This document shows, in pieces, positions 23,601 through 36,912 of a stretch of DNA of 64,000 bases. A program made the position numbers and the translations under genes. Below the pieces are notes generated by a model. The model was not told where the DNA came from. It worked only from the letters and a program-made list of their open reading frames with translations, and did not search any database. Location: assembly GCF_900005765.1 (NCBI RefSeq), contig NC_041685.1:372001-436000 (forward strand). Direction: 5' to 3'. Source of the stretch: Plasmodium relictum. Its lineage: Eukaryota > Apicomplexa > Aconoidasida > Haemosporida > Plasmodiidae. Position 1 is the first letter of the stretch. Every line of letters starts with the position of its first letter.

Positions 23601-26600
23601 GATATTATTTAGAATCAAAAGATTTCTCTAAATCTATAAAAATATGTAAACCATGTAAAGAAGGGACATTTAAAAATTATGTTGGAGATGAAGCATTTTG
23701 TGTTTCTTGCCCTCCCAAATCTACCAGTTTTGAAGGGTCTATTTATCCTACTCATTGTTTTTGTAAAGAAGGTTTTTTTTATAGTAATGAAAATTGTTTG
23801 GAATGTTTAGAAGGAGCTACATGTAAGGGTGGATTATATGAAAGTACCATGAAGAGGGCTCAATTGGATATTGAGAATATTATTATTACTAAAGAAGATC
23901 ATGTAAAGCCTGAATCGAAAAAGGGATATTTTTTAGATGAAAGTGTAATCAGCTTTGTTGATGCTAGCGAATGGAAGTTTATTAAGTGTCCTATAAATGG
24001 GGCATGCTTAGAAAAAAACAAGTGTCATTATACTATGAATAATTATTTATGCGTTGAATGTACTCAAGGATATACAAACAGCTTTATGAGGTCTTTATGT
24101 GTGAAATGCCCTAATAATACTATTAACATTATCCTTTTATTTATAATTTATGTTACTTTTTGCTTTATTATTATAATTATATCCTATTTAAACATATCCT
24201 CTGGTTTTTATAGAAGATCCATTCATTCTATAGTAATTAAGATTGCCGTTAATTATATTTCTTGTATGTTAGTTATTACAGTTTTAAAGGAAAATAATTT
24301 GCTATTGCCAACATTCGTTCTTGATTTTTATAAAAAAATAAATAATTTAATACATAGAGGTGAAAATAGAAAAATTGTAAGTGTGGATTGTTTGCTAAGG
24401 CATTATTTTAATTTGAGCTATAGCGATTCTTTCTTTTATACAAGTTTAATATTTTTTCTTATTCCAGTTCTTTTAATTATATCATTAACTATAATTTTAT
24501 TTATCATACTGAAATTGTATAGACTCATAAAAAAAAAGGTAATTGCAAATAGATTGGATTTATTGAGAATAGCTAAAAAAGAAAAAATATTCTTTTTAGC
24601 TAATTCTTTAGAAAAGTCATATTCAAAAGAAAGATTTATAATGATATTGAGGTATATAAAGTTAGAGCATTATACCATAATGGATAGGATATTAATTTTT
24701 TTTGAAGATATGATTCCTGTATATGTGACTTTTTTATTTATTATACATGCAAAAACATCTTTAAGAATGTTTCAATTATTTGACTGTTCTTATATTAAAT
24801 ATAGTAACAATTCTGGAAAATATATATTAAGCAGAGCTAGTAGTGTCCAATGTAATTTGAATACAGAATATTTCAAGTTTTTTATGTTAGGATTATCGGG
24901 AACAATTATGTGGTCTGTAGGAATACCTTTGTTTTCTTTTTTCGTTCTATATATAAATAGACACAATTTATTTCATGAAAATGTTCGTATAAAATATGGA
25001 TTTTTACATAATGGCTATTTACATAATAGATGGTACTGGGAAGCTATCGTTTTTATTCGTAAAATAAGTGTACTATTTATTACAACAGTAATTATATTTC
25101 CATCAGACGAAACTAATGCATCAAGATTATTGCTTATTACTTTTGTGGCTGTATTCTCTTTATGTGTTCACTTTATTTTCCAACCATTTGATAAAAGAAA
25201 TTTCTTCACTTTAAATAAATTAGAAAACTTTAGTTTATACATATGGGTTTCTACCATTATTATAATTTCTGTTTTATTATCAATGAATTTAAAAGAGTTA
25301 CTAAATTTCATTATTTTATTTTTCTTGGCCATGCTTCACATTATTTTTAGTGTAAAATTGTTATTTTGCTTATTTTATGAATGTGTGGAAAATATAAGAA
25401 GAAAAAAGACGTGCTATAATGTACCGATTATTGGTTCCTATGCCAAATTATTAGGAGATATTGTAGAAAAAAAAAAAAAACAAGAGCCTTTAATTTATTA
25501 TGATAAAAATTCTAAAAGAATTGCTATTATTCTTCCAGAATGTGTTATAAAAAAAAAAAAAAAAATGGAAAATTTCGCTAAATCATTTCAAGGAATTTTT
25601 AAAAGTTTATCTCATTTTTATAAGAGAAAAAAAGGATATATGCAATTAAAAAACCATTCGGATGAAGTAAATGAAGAAAGCAAAGCAATTCAACAAATAC
25701 CTAGTACGAACAAAGGAATAGATACAAAAAGTAAATATATTTCTAAAAATTACAAAATAAGTAATCAGCAGGATGATGATAATGATTTGTTGTTTGAAGA
25801 TTCTACACAAAATCAAAGAATGCATTTTTGTTCTTTTTTAAAGAGCACTAATGTTTCTGTATATGGAAACATAAATAAAGAATGTAGAATGTTTGCTATA
25901 GAAATTTATAAAGAATTATTTGATATATTTTTAAAAAATGTCACCTTAATTTATATTTCTGATATGTTCTTTGAGTTTTTATTTAAAATATCTATCAATA
26001 TAGAAAATTTAATAGATAACCTAGATCAGAAAGAAAAAATATTTGAATCGTTAAATGAAGAACAAAATTTTGATCACCTTATTCAGTGGTCATTAGAAAG
26101 AAAAGAGAAATATAATGAAAATAAAAAGCTAGAAGAGAGTGAATTAATTTCTTATAAAAATTTTAAATCTAATTTCAATTTATCTAAAGAAAATTCAGAT
26201 GTTTTTCAAGTCCCTTTATCGTTTTGTGATGAAATGGAACTAAATGATTCCAATGACAACAAAAAAAATGAGGATAAAAAAAAAAAAAAAAAAAATCAAT
26301 ATAGTAATCTTAAATATAAATTTTTTTTTTTTTAATATTCATTAAAATTAAATATATTGTTTTTTTTTTTTTGTATATATTATAAATATATCATATTAAA
26401 AAAAGAAATATATTTTTTAAATACTTAAGATTTACTAAGCATGTATACATATACATATATATATATGTCTTTCTTCTTTTAAATTATACATATATTAATA
26501 TTTTTTCTTTTTAATTCTTTTTTTTAGTTTCCATGAAACAAAAAGAAAAATTATTTTCTTTTTTCAGTGATGATCTATTAAATAAAAAAATTGCGTTGTC

Positions 26601-26979
26601 AGAATTTTATTTTATTCTCATAGAATTGAAGTTAAAATATTTTAGTAGTTTACCTTCCTGTTTCTACATGTTCAAAATATATAAAAAATTAGAAAAAAAA
26701 TATGAAAGGCGGAAATTGAGGAAATTAAATGAAAAGTTAAAAAAATGCCAAAGCATTAATGATGGTAATATAAAAACTAATGAAGGAGATTTAAAAATAG
26801 ATGAGATAAAAGAAAAAATACCACTATTATATAAAGAATTTAAAGATCTTTCTAAAATAATTGAACAATTAAAACATGAATATATTAACATAAATAAAAA
26901 GGATTATGAAAAAGATTCAGCAAACGAAAGTGTATTTACTGATTTAGATGATGATATTTCTTTATCAAGATTTACTTGA
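17696..26979 (+). CDS. CRMP1: Cysteine repeat modular protein, CRMP1-like (two exons)
   Basis: Exon 1 is 17696-26303 and exon 2 is 26528-26979 (GT..AG, phase 1), giving 3019 aa. It starts with a short hydrophobic stretch (about residues 6-20) that may be a signal peptide. A cysteine-rich N-terminal part includes a kringle-like block at about 290-345 (GCQDMS...CIHWN...HNYCRNP...EFC). A long poorly recognisable middle follows, then GCC2/GCC3- or EGF-like cysteine repeats from about 1250 to 2140, with units of the form 'CPKNSTS...C.C..GYY'. About nine transmembrane spans lie at roughly 2140-2565, and a lysine-rich cytoplasmic tail contains exon 2. This architecture defines the four Plasmodium CRMPs, surface proteins needed for sporozoites to reach or enter mosquito salivary glands. 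Assignment to CRMP1 rather than CRMP2-4 relies on remembered gene order. Confidence 0.88.
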
Positions 26980-29057
26980 AAATAACATGTTGATCACAAC
27001 ATTTAAATTGTAAAAAAATAATAAAAGCTAGGTATATACTATAAAACAAAGAAGAAAAAATGAAAATGTCTAAAAACTTATACCCATAACACTTCAATGA
27101 AAAAAAAGAAAAGAAAAGAAAAATGGAATACTTTACTTATACTAAAAAAATGGTGCAACTTTTTATTAAATTTTACATAATGTTTATTATTTTTTAATAA
27201 GAACAAAATATTTTAATTTATATCATATTTTACGTTCATATATGTCTATTTTAACTTTTTTTTTTTTTTTTCTGCTAATTTTTGTATTCACGTTATTATT
27301 TTATTTTATTTTTTTTTTATTTTTCTTTATTTCTATTACATATTTAAAAAAAAAAAAAAATAAGATTTATGTTGTTTCAAGAATCAACATAATATTATAT
27401 ATACGATAAATGCAAAAGAAAATAATTTATTTTTTTAAAGATAAAAATATTTAATCTTACAAATAGTAAAATATTTTTATAACTAAATTTTTTTAACCTT
27501 TGTGATATTTTTTTATCATTTAATTTATTTTTGTATTCTTAATTATTGTGTAAGGAATGAAATATAATAATAACTAGATTGTCTTAATATAAGTAAGAAT
27601 ACTAGGAATAAATAGTTAACTATAAGGATCACTAATAAATGTCGCAAAGTATGTTTCCCATCATATATTTAATATATTTCATTTTTTTTATTTTTTTTTT
27701 ATACATAAAATTTTAGACTAATTTTAATTATCTAGCAATATAGTCAGAAAAAAAAAAAAAAAGGAATTTACTTTGAAAAATAAGTTTATTTTGAACGTTA
27801 CAGAAAATACAAGCTGTCATTCTCAAAAATGATACAAATAGTAATAAGAAAATAATTATGAAGGAAAACTATATAAAATTGCATTTTAATTAATATATAT
27901 GATATATGAGTCACAAATATCATAAAATAAAATAAAAATAAAAATTTTTTATTATAATTTTAATTTTATGAATGAAATAAATAGAATATTTAGCACTTTT
28001 GTTAGAGCAATATGTTTGATGATATATAACATTATATGATTTTAGATTTAGTCAAATTATAAATACATTATGATTTAATTTTTGACTATTTTTTACACTC
28101 TTCTAATAATAATAATTCAAAGAAAAGCCACGAAAAAATAAGATACTTATTAAATAACTCATGTAGAGTATAAAAATATATGAAAAAATGCTTGGGAATT
28201 TTGTTTAACGATAATAACAGTAATAAAATATATAAGAAAGAATATATTTTTAGAAAAAAAAAATTATATATATTAGAAATTAAGAATGATAATTTACAAA
28301 AATAATTTTTATAATTCAAAATAAAGGTATCCTAATTTTAAGTTATGTTTTAAAAAAAAAATCAGCACATAAAACATAATGAATACAAATTTTATATTTA
28401 ATAGAATCATTGTATTGTCAAGAAATATATATATATATATATATATAAAATGGGATAATTATATGTTTTACAAAGTAAAATTGTGATAAAAATGAAAAAA
28501 AAATAGAATAAATGGGAACATAAAAATGATAATGAAAGGATTAATAAAAAAAAAAAATATATATATTCTTATTAATTATGAAAATAAAATAAATTCAAAT
28601 TATTTTATATCTATTCAGAAATACAAATTTCCACTCTTTTTAATCAATGTTGTATAAAAATATATAATACATTTGAATAAGTCTGTTAAGTATTTTCTTT
28701 CATTTTTTTTTTCCCCATTATATGTGCTATTTAAAATTTTTAAGTTTTATTCATTTTAAAAATATATAAATTGCTTTTGAGACATATTCACATACTTAGT
28801 AAAGTTCTTAATATGAACTTTATTTATTAAAAATTAATTTTAAGCATTAAAATATATATACAAATAAATATAATAAATAGTTACAAAATCTAACTTTTCT
28901 TTTAAGATTTTTAGATAAATATATCATTGTTGACATGACTTATTATATAACTTAGAAATGTTTAAAAACATTATGCCAATAAAAGAAGGATGGTATTAGA
29001 AAGAAACAAGAAAAGTGCCTCAACATTTTTCATATAGAATATACTTTTTATTTTATT
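26980..29057. other. Convergent intergenic region
   Basis: Two kilobases between the 3' ends of CRMP1 (+) and the NAA35-like gene (-). It contains poly-A/T, a TA run near 28426-28446 and an 8-bp inverted repeat at 27367-27392. A 77-codon minus frame at 28086-28319 is hydrophobic but lacks support. I see no confident gene. Confidence 0.5.
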
Positions 29058-32000
29058 TTATTTTATTTTATTTATTTTATTTTTTTTTTTTTTTCTAACG
29101 CTTAAAAAAAATGAATGATTTTTTACTACTTCATAATCAGGATTTATAAAAACAGAATTATTTTCAATACAAAGAGGAGGAATATTCTTATATGATTTAT
29201 TTAGATTATATTCACAAGACTTTAAAAATATATTAATAAAAGTCAACTTATCATATTTATAGTTAGTAACTTTTTTTATATATTTAGTAATTTCATTTAT
29301 ACATTCCCTAAAATAAGCATTTATATCTAAATCAGAATATGATTTTTCAAATATAAGAAATTTATATTTTATAGAATTATTAATTTTTATTAGGTTGGAA
29401 TACTTATTAATGAGATTTTTAGTACTAAGATATTTTTCTTTTATTTCATTTAGATTTTTTATTTTTTTTTTAACACCTATATTAAATTCATTATGAGAAT
29501 AATTAATTTTCAAAGTTTTCGAGATAAGAAAATTAATTAGTAATGATTTATTCATCTGATAATTATAAAAGTCAATTTTGGAGGAATCATCGTGACAGTA
29601 ATTCCATACATTATATTTCATTTCAAAAGAATCTTTCTCTAATTGTTGTGAATTTATATTTGTGTATGAAACATAAATAAAGTATATCATAAGAAATTCT
29701 GAATAGAGATATAATATATAATAGAACAGGGAATAAATATATTTGCTGAATTCTTCTGTATAATTTAATTTTGTATTTTTCAATAATATAGCTGATAACT
29801 CTTTATAGCATAGTGATGTTACATAATAGGTAAAAGAGTATTCCTGATCTGATGGTAAGTTTATAAATAAACTTAAACAATTATAGTCAATTATTACTGT
29901 TTGCAAAATACAGTTATAATAATTCTTTATGCTCTCTATTTCATTATTCATATTATATAATTTTAAATTATATATTAGAATTTTCATTAAAATATATAAT
30001 ATACGCATTTCTGTATATAATTTATTTATTTTTGAATGTTCCCTTGATGGCAATAAAAAAGAAAAATTTATAATTTTTTTTATAACAATTTCAAGATATT
30101 GAAAAAATAAATTAAAAATTTTACATAGTATTAGGAGTTTCATTCTTTTCTTTGTGACGTCAACTAAATTATTATATTTACTATCGTTTCTAAAAATATT
30201 ATTATTATTATCATTATTACAATTAGTATCACTATTATTGCTGTAACCGTCTTTATCGTTATTATTATCTTTATCCTTCTTATTTTTATCCTCATTGCTA
30301 CTTTCACTTTTAGAAAGAATGCTCTCATCGTCATGATCAAATATATATTCATCAATAAACTTTTCTAGTTCGTTGTATAATTCTACAATTGAAGATTCTT
30401 TTCGAATGTAACTTATCAGATATGGAAAATTTAAGTGTAATTTACGTCTAAGTTTACTAATTTCTATAGTAGAAAATATTTTTTTTTTAAAAAAATATTT
30501 TTTTTCTTGTGTATTATAATAAATCAATCCTACATCTATTTTAAATATGTATTCTAATGTAATAAAAAAAGTTTCTGGAAAATGAACGAAATTCATAAAT
30601 AAGGTAAGCAAGTGAGTTGAAAAACCAAAATAACTCAAATCATTAAAAATTATATTTTTTACGTAGATATTTGTTTTATCTTTATCTATTTCATCCATTA
30701 TTATATATGATTCATTTAAAAATAAAAATAAAAAAAAATTAACAAATAAATTTTCTTTTATATTATTATATAGATTACTATTTAAAATTCTATGATAAGA
30801 GAAACTTTTTCCTTTTTTTTTATAGATATTTAAAAAGAGAGAGTAGTAATAATAACCTTCTTTTGCATAACTATCACTTTGATTGTTTTTTTCAATTTTG
30901 TCAAAATTTTTAATACTAACATCATTTATCTCATTATCATCTTTTTCATTATTTTCTTTATTATAATTATAAATTCTATCTACCAATTTATTGTAAATAA
31001 CTTTATTATTTTCTGGTGTATTTTGTATATTATTAATAAAACATTCGGAATCAATTTCTTGTTTTAACATTAATTCTCTCTCCATATCATAAAATATTTT
31101 TTTTTCTTTGTTAATTATTTGTTTTAAGCACATTAATGATATGCATTTTGTTAAAATATTATTACTATTAGAATAATATTTTATATAATGAATAATGTTT
31201 TTAACATCAAAAAAACTCGATTTCACATTAATAAATTTAAAATATTCTCCAATATACTTGATATCAAGCATAATATTTTTATAAAAGCAATAAGATTCAT
31301 CTATACTCATTTTAGTAATATGTTTGGATACATGATCAATTTTATGCATCAATAGATATTTATTAAAGTATTTTTTTATGATTTCTTTGTCGTATTTTAC
31401 AATTTTACAGTTTAACTCTTTATTTATATCTTGAATACAGTTTAATAGTTGTATGCAATTTTCTTTTATACTATCAATGTCACTATCACAAAATTCGAAA
31501 GTTATCTTATTTAAAATATATGTAAAATATATAATAAATTTGATTCTATTAAAAATGGAATATATTAATTTATTTCTGTTTTTTTTTTCTTTGAATTTTG
31601 CAAGAAATTTAACGAAACATCTTTTTATAATGAATAAACTTTTTAAAATATATTTTCTGTTCGTTCTACATCGATGGATTAATGAATCAGTTATCTTAAG
31701 TATTCCGCATTTGTAATCTTCTCTATGTATCATACTGCTTTTTGTTATAATATAATCAATTATCTCTAAATTACATGAATAAAAAATTAGAAAAAGTTCA
31801 AAAAAAAAAAAAATATTTTTTTTTAAGTAAGCTTCTTCATACATTGAGTTATTATATTCATTTTTATTTGAAAACATTGATTCTTTTTGAAAAATTTCAT
31901 CCTTGTATAAATTATTATCTTTCATATACTTTATAAATTCTTTATTATCATTTATAAAAATGTCAATATACATTTTATCACAAGAAAAAGAAGTTAACCA

Positions 32001-32474
32001 TCTAAAAAATATTCTTTCAAAAAAATATCTATCACTGCAATTGATAACACTAGAATTGTGCAGATAATAACAACTTAATACTGTTAAAAATGGATGGTTA
32101 CCATTAAGCAATTTCACTTGTTGTAGTAATAAATGATCCATTATAACAATTATATCATTGTATTCTAGTTCCTTATTTATATAATTTTTTTCTTCACATT
32201 CCTTTATAGATATCCTTTTATGTGGTTTTATTCCGAAATCTAATTTACTATCTCCTATTTCAAGGGCACAGACATATTTTTCATATGAAAAATCTTTTAT
32301 TTTAATTTCATCTTCATCTATACCTACAAAAAGTTTTCATTATATATATGTAAAAGGATTTGTAAAAATACACATTTTGTTAATAATTCTCTGTTTATTC
32401 TTTAAAATAAAAAAACCTTTTATATTCATATAAAGAAAATCAGATAAGTTTACGTATTCCTTTTCCTCATTCAT
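29058..32474 (-). CDS. NAA35: NAA35/Mak10-like auxiliary subunit of the NatC N-terminal acetyltransferase (two exons)
   Basis: Exon 1 is 32474-32417 (ATG at 32474) and exon 2 is 32323-29058, joined by a GT..AG intron in phase 1; 1107 aa. The N-terminal part matches the Mak10 family pattern. CALEIGDSKLDFG at about residues 36-48 corresponds to the 'ALEIMDPKMD.G' signature. About 45 residues later, MDHLLLQQVKLLNGNHPF and VLSCYYLHNS match the 'WLEGHSLAQTVFTCLYLH' segment. The rest is helix-rich with an Asp/Asn/Lys insert (about 640-680), and is longer than human NAA35 (about 725 aa), as is common in Plasmodium. NatC acetylates Met-Leu/Ile/Phe N termini co-translationally, and this subunit anchors the catalytic NAA30 to ribosomes. 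The C-terminal half could not be matched by eye. Confidence 0.72.
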
Positions 32475-33585
32475 ATTATAAAAAAAAATGTGTATACATT
32501 CACATTTATAAAAGAAATATATTTATTCAGAAAAATATAAATGAATTAATAAAAAGTTGTATATCTTAAAAAAAAAGAAGTTTCATCAAAAATAAATAAA
32601 ATATAAGTACTAATAAAATAAATCAACAGTCTATATGATATGTATTTTTTTTTAAAAATAATTTGATAAAAGCATATTTTTATAATTTTTATGAAAAAGT
32701 ATTATCTATCTTTATTTTACTTTTTTTTTTTTTTTTAACAAAAATTTGTAGTGGATATTATTACTCACAAATATAAAAACTGAATAAAAATTTAATAAAA
32801 TTATTCACAATATAATAAAATTTTTTCTTAATAATAAAAAAAATAATAATATATTGATTCCTTATTTTTTTTTATAGACTGCTATTTTTTTTTACTTCTT
32901 TATATAGATTCAATGATTTTTTGATATATAAAAATTATGAAAAAAAAATAAGTGGAAAAAATTTAAAATTTTAAGTTATAAAACAAAGAATTATTTTTAA
33001 GATAGAAGAAATAATAATAATTAAAAAAATATAATAAAAAAAAGAATTTATAATTTAAAGCATTAAAAATGTTCTTGAAGTCTATTTTATAAATAATAAA
33101 AACATAAATTATTTAAAAAAAGATATAATAAAATTTTCAAATATTCTAGTAATAATATATATTATATAAAACAAGAACAAAAAAAAAAAAAAAAATGACA
33201 AAAAAAAAAAAAAAAAAATCACTATTTTTATAGTGATTTCTTAATGAGCATTTATGAAGATACATATTTCATTTTTGTTAATTCTAAAAATAAAGATATT
33301 CTTGTGGAGATATATTAATTTCAATATGAAAAAAAAAATTTTAAAAAAAAATTATTATTTCCTTTTATTTATATTGCTTTTCCATTTTTATGATATTCAT
33401 ATTTTCTCAAAATTTGTTCATTTTAAAGATTTTTTTGCTTTTTCATTATTTCACATTTATATATTCAAAATTTTTCTAAAAAAAAAAAAAAAATACAAAT
33501 AAATAAATATGTAATATTAGTAAAAATACAAAAAAGATAAATAAATATATAACAAAATTTTAGATTTTTCTACAAGAGTAGAATT
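32475..33585. other. Intergenic region with a perfect hairpin and short ORFs
   Basis: 5' flank of the NAA35-like gene. It holds a perfect 10-bp inverted repeat at 33216-33239 followed directly by a 24-codon plus-strand ORF (33244-33318). An 82-codon Phe/Ile/Lys-rich frame at 33254-33502 looks random. Part of this DNA could contain an alternative last exon of the upstream coiled-coil gene (see 33586-35219). Confidence 0.45.
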
Positions 33586-35219
33586 TTACAATTTTTTTTT
33601 TCTTTTTTGTAATACTGTTATTCTATACAATACCATATAAATCTTATCAATTAACTCCCCTAAAATATTAGAAAACAATTATTAGGCATTAAATTATGAG
33701 GTAGATTAAAAAAAAAAAATATAGTTATATATGAATATTAACAATTTAACATATAATTTTAAAAATATTTTTGTTATCTAAACTTTAGATATATATGTAA
33801 TCATAGTTTTGCAACAAAAAAAATAATACAAAACAAGGAATTTTAAATTAGAAAGAAATATATATTAAGTTTTTTTAAAATCAAAATGAGTAAAAAGAAA
33901 ATTTTATTTACATACTTGTCTTTTACATTCTCGTTTTCATTATGAAAAGTAGTAGATTCAATTTTAGTCTCTAATTCTTTAAATAAATTATTAATCTAAA
34001 AAATAAATATATTTTCGTTTATATTCTATAACAAAGAACTATATATATTTACTTTTTTATTTTACTTCTTTATTTTCCTTGTAGGATTCTTTGTTTTCTT
34101 TTGTCAAATGTAGAAAGTTATCGTCTAGTATTTGCTTTTGTTTTAAAGCTTTACAATATTTCTTTATTAAAAAGAAAAAAAAAAAAAGAATATATAAATA
34201 ATAATTTATTAATATTTTTAAAGTATACTACATTAAAATAATTATATGTAATATAATCTTCAAATTTTATTATTTTTTTCTTACGCATTTTAGATCATTT
34301 ATATATTTTTTCATTTCTACTTTCCTTAAAAAAATGCAAATATTAATAAAATTTTTATTTTTAAAAAGACAATGAAAGAAACAAAATAAAATAAAATAAA
34401 GAGTTTATGTCTTATTATTTTACTTTTGTTCTTCTAAGATTATATTTGATTTCATTTTTTTTATGTTATCTGATGAATGATTAATTTGAGAATTTATAGA
34501 ATCATTAATAGATTTATAATATTTTAATTGGCTCTCCATTTTATCGTTTTCTTTTTTTATTATTTCAAATTCTATAAAAACAATTTTTTTTTTCTTTTTA
34601 TAATATGTGTTTTATATTATCTTTTATTCTCAATCATGAATTCTTCATATATGTATTTGTATATAATTTTATTATATATGCAATAATTTTTTTTATGTAT
34701 CTTATTATTTTGTTTTTTATTCTATGTTATATTTAATTAAAGAATAATAGTTGATTAAATTCATATATAGTTTATGATTATATGAAAAGGTATTATTTTT
34801 TTAATTATAAGTAAAAAACACTTAAAAAGTAAAAATTTATTCTAAAAAAACATTTATTTCTCTTAGCTAATAAATAAGTAAAATTAAAAATTGTCTTATA
34901 TTTTTTCTTTTTTTTGAATGAATAAAAATTTACAACATATTTCTTAATAAAATTTTCTTTTTCTTTTTTCTTAAGATTTCTTCAAATAATTTTTTTTTTT
35001 ATATATTTTTGTATTACTTTGCTTTAATGCGGTAAGTTCTTCTTGATATTTTTTAAAATTTCCTTTTTCACTACTTTCTAATTTTGCTTTATAAATTAAA
35101 ATTTCATGAACTTTCATTAAGTCTTTTAATTCAAAAATTAAACCAGCGATGTTACTAAAAAATAATTTTAAGTGATCGTATCTTTTTTCTACGCTTAAAT
35201 TAGCAGCTGTATCACCCAT
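33586..35219 (-). CDS. Small multi-exon coiled-coil protein, function unknown
   Basis: Proposed exons (minus strand) are 35219-35018, 34571-34424, 34324-34285, 34161-34066, 33995-33912 and 33654-33586. All are GT..AG with consistent phases, giving 212 aa. The first five are well supported: each starts after a T-rich tract and AG and encodes continuous Lys/Glu/Leu-rich coiled-coil sequence (for example YDHLKLFFSNIAGLIFELKD, NDKMESQLKYYKSIND, KQKQILDDNFLHLTKE). The last exon is uncertain. A better consensus donor, GTATGT at 33913, could instead join an exon near 33285 encoding INKNEICIFINAH before a stop. No signal peptide, transmembrane span or catalytic motif is present. A cytoskeletal, spindle or kinetochore-type protein is possible, but I do not recognise it. 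Confidence 0.6.
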
Positions 35220-36912
35220 TTTAAAATATATAAATAAAAAATATAATTGGGAATTTTTCTTTTTTTTTAATGGTAAGACAACAAAAATGTTTTACAATGA
35301 AAAAAAAAAAAAAATATAACAAAAAAGTATAAAGTATAAATAAAAAAAACAAAAATTTTGATTTAAGCTTATTTTGCTTGATAGCAGATATAAGAATTAT
35401 ATATACATATAATATATATATAAAGTGTTATTTTTTTCTGTTTATCTTTTTATTGAAATTTATGTCTTATTAACTTAATCATTTATCTTTATATCATTGA
35501 AAAAAAATTTTAAATCATTGCTTTTTTTTATTCATTTAAATAAATAATTATTTCATTTATTATTTTATTACTTTTTTTTTTTTTTTTTTTTGAGCTTGTA
35601 ATAAGAAATATGTGTGTAACGGCAAAAATTAAACTTAAACCAAATAATAAACCAGAACAGATATAGATATAACTTGTACGGAGTATAGTTTTTTAAGATT
35701 ACATAAAATTATAAATGTAAATAAAAAATAGTCCTTTACATTTTTGCTTATATTGTACTTCGGAATATTATTTTAATATTAAATAAAAATGGTCTTTTTT
35801 CAAAATTAGAATATGTTTATAGGAAAATTAAACAGAATTAAGTATAAAAAAAATAAATATAATGTGAATATACATATAGAAGTATTATGCTTTCTTATTT
35901 TTTTAATAAAAGTATTATTATGTATTATAAGATTAAATCAGAATTATGAATTTTCATATCTTTTATTTTTTTTATTTTTAAATATTAACCAAATTTTCTA
36001 GAATTCATTTTTGGTAATATTCCAGTTATATATATATATATAATTACATGCTATGAAGAAAAAAATAAAAAATATATTTTGACAGAAAAAAAACTCAAAA
36101 AAAAAATTGTTTTAAATATAATTTATATACCTTTAAATTTTATAAATTCCATAATAATTTTGTATTTAAATACAATTATTTACAATTATTTTTTATCATT
36201 CAGAATATAATATTTTAATTTTTTTAGAAAAAAAAAAAAAAATAAGGGGGATACTTATATGTTTATAAATATTTATAATTGATAAATTTATATTAAAATG
36301 ATGATACTGTAACTTTATTATGTATTATATTTATATGAATGAATGAGTGATAAATACAAAACTAAAAAGAGGTGAAGATATATGCATAACAAAATTTTAA
36401 AATAATATTTGATTAAATAAAATATTGTATATTTTCCAATATTTTTTTTATAATGGAATTATCCTTATATATATCTTTTAAAATGTAAAAATTTAACTCG
36501 CAAAAAATATATGAAAACATTTAATTTTTTATTATAAAAATTTTGAAAAAAAAAAAAAAGTAAAAATAATAAGAACAAAAATAGTAGAACAAGGCTGAAG
36601 TTAAAAATTAAGAGTTATATTTCATTACCTTAAAATGAAATATTTAAAGTTAAAAGTATAAAATTACATAAAGACACTTTTAGAATAAAGAAATATACAA
36701 AGATATGAAAGAAATTTTTAATGAGGATTTTTACTTGTTTTAAATTCTGAAAAAACAAAAAAAAATTGTTTACTATTTTAGGCTTTTATTAAATGTAAGA
36801 AAATAAATACTTGGAATACACTAATTTTATTATCTTTTATTTGTTTTTGCTTTTTAATCTTAAGTTTTTTTTTTTTTTTTTTGTTTTCTTATTCCTTTTT
36901 TTCTTTCATCAC
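35220..36912. other. Divergent intergenic region
   Basis: 5' flanks of the coiled-coil gene (-) and the NUMOD3-like gene (+). Mostly A/T homopolymer. An island of higher complexity at about 35590-35695 is discussed as a finding. A 62-codon plus frame at 35813-36001 is Ile/Leu/Asn/Lys only and looks random. Confidence 0.5.

Noticed and set aside
27367-27392. 8-bp inverted repeat TTATGTTG...CAACATAA
   Set aside because: Short and AT-rich; such repeats are expected by chance in this composition.
28086-28319. 77-codon minus frame with hydrophobic sequence
   Set aside because: Almost only Phe/Leu/Ile/Lys/Tyr/Asn, no good start context or splice partner, and it lies in a convergent 3' spacer.
33254-33502. 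82-codon plus frame
   Set aside because: Composition is Phe/Ile/Lys/Leu from homopolymers, and it lies head-on to minus-strand genes. Likely random.
35813-36001. 62-codon plus frame
   Set aside because: Low-complexity Ile/Leu/Asn/Lys, with no splice or family support.
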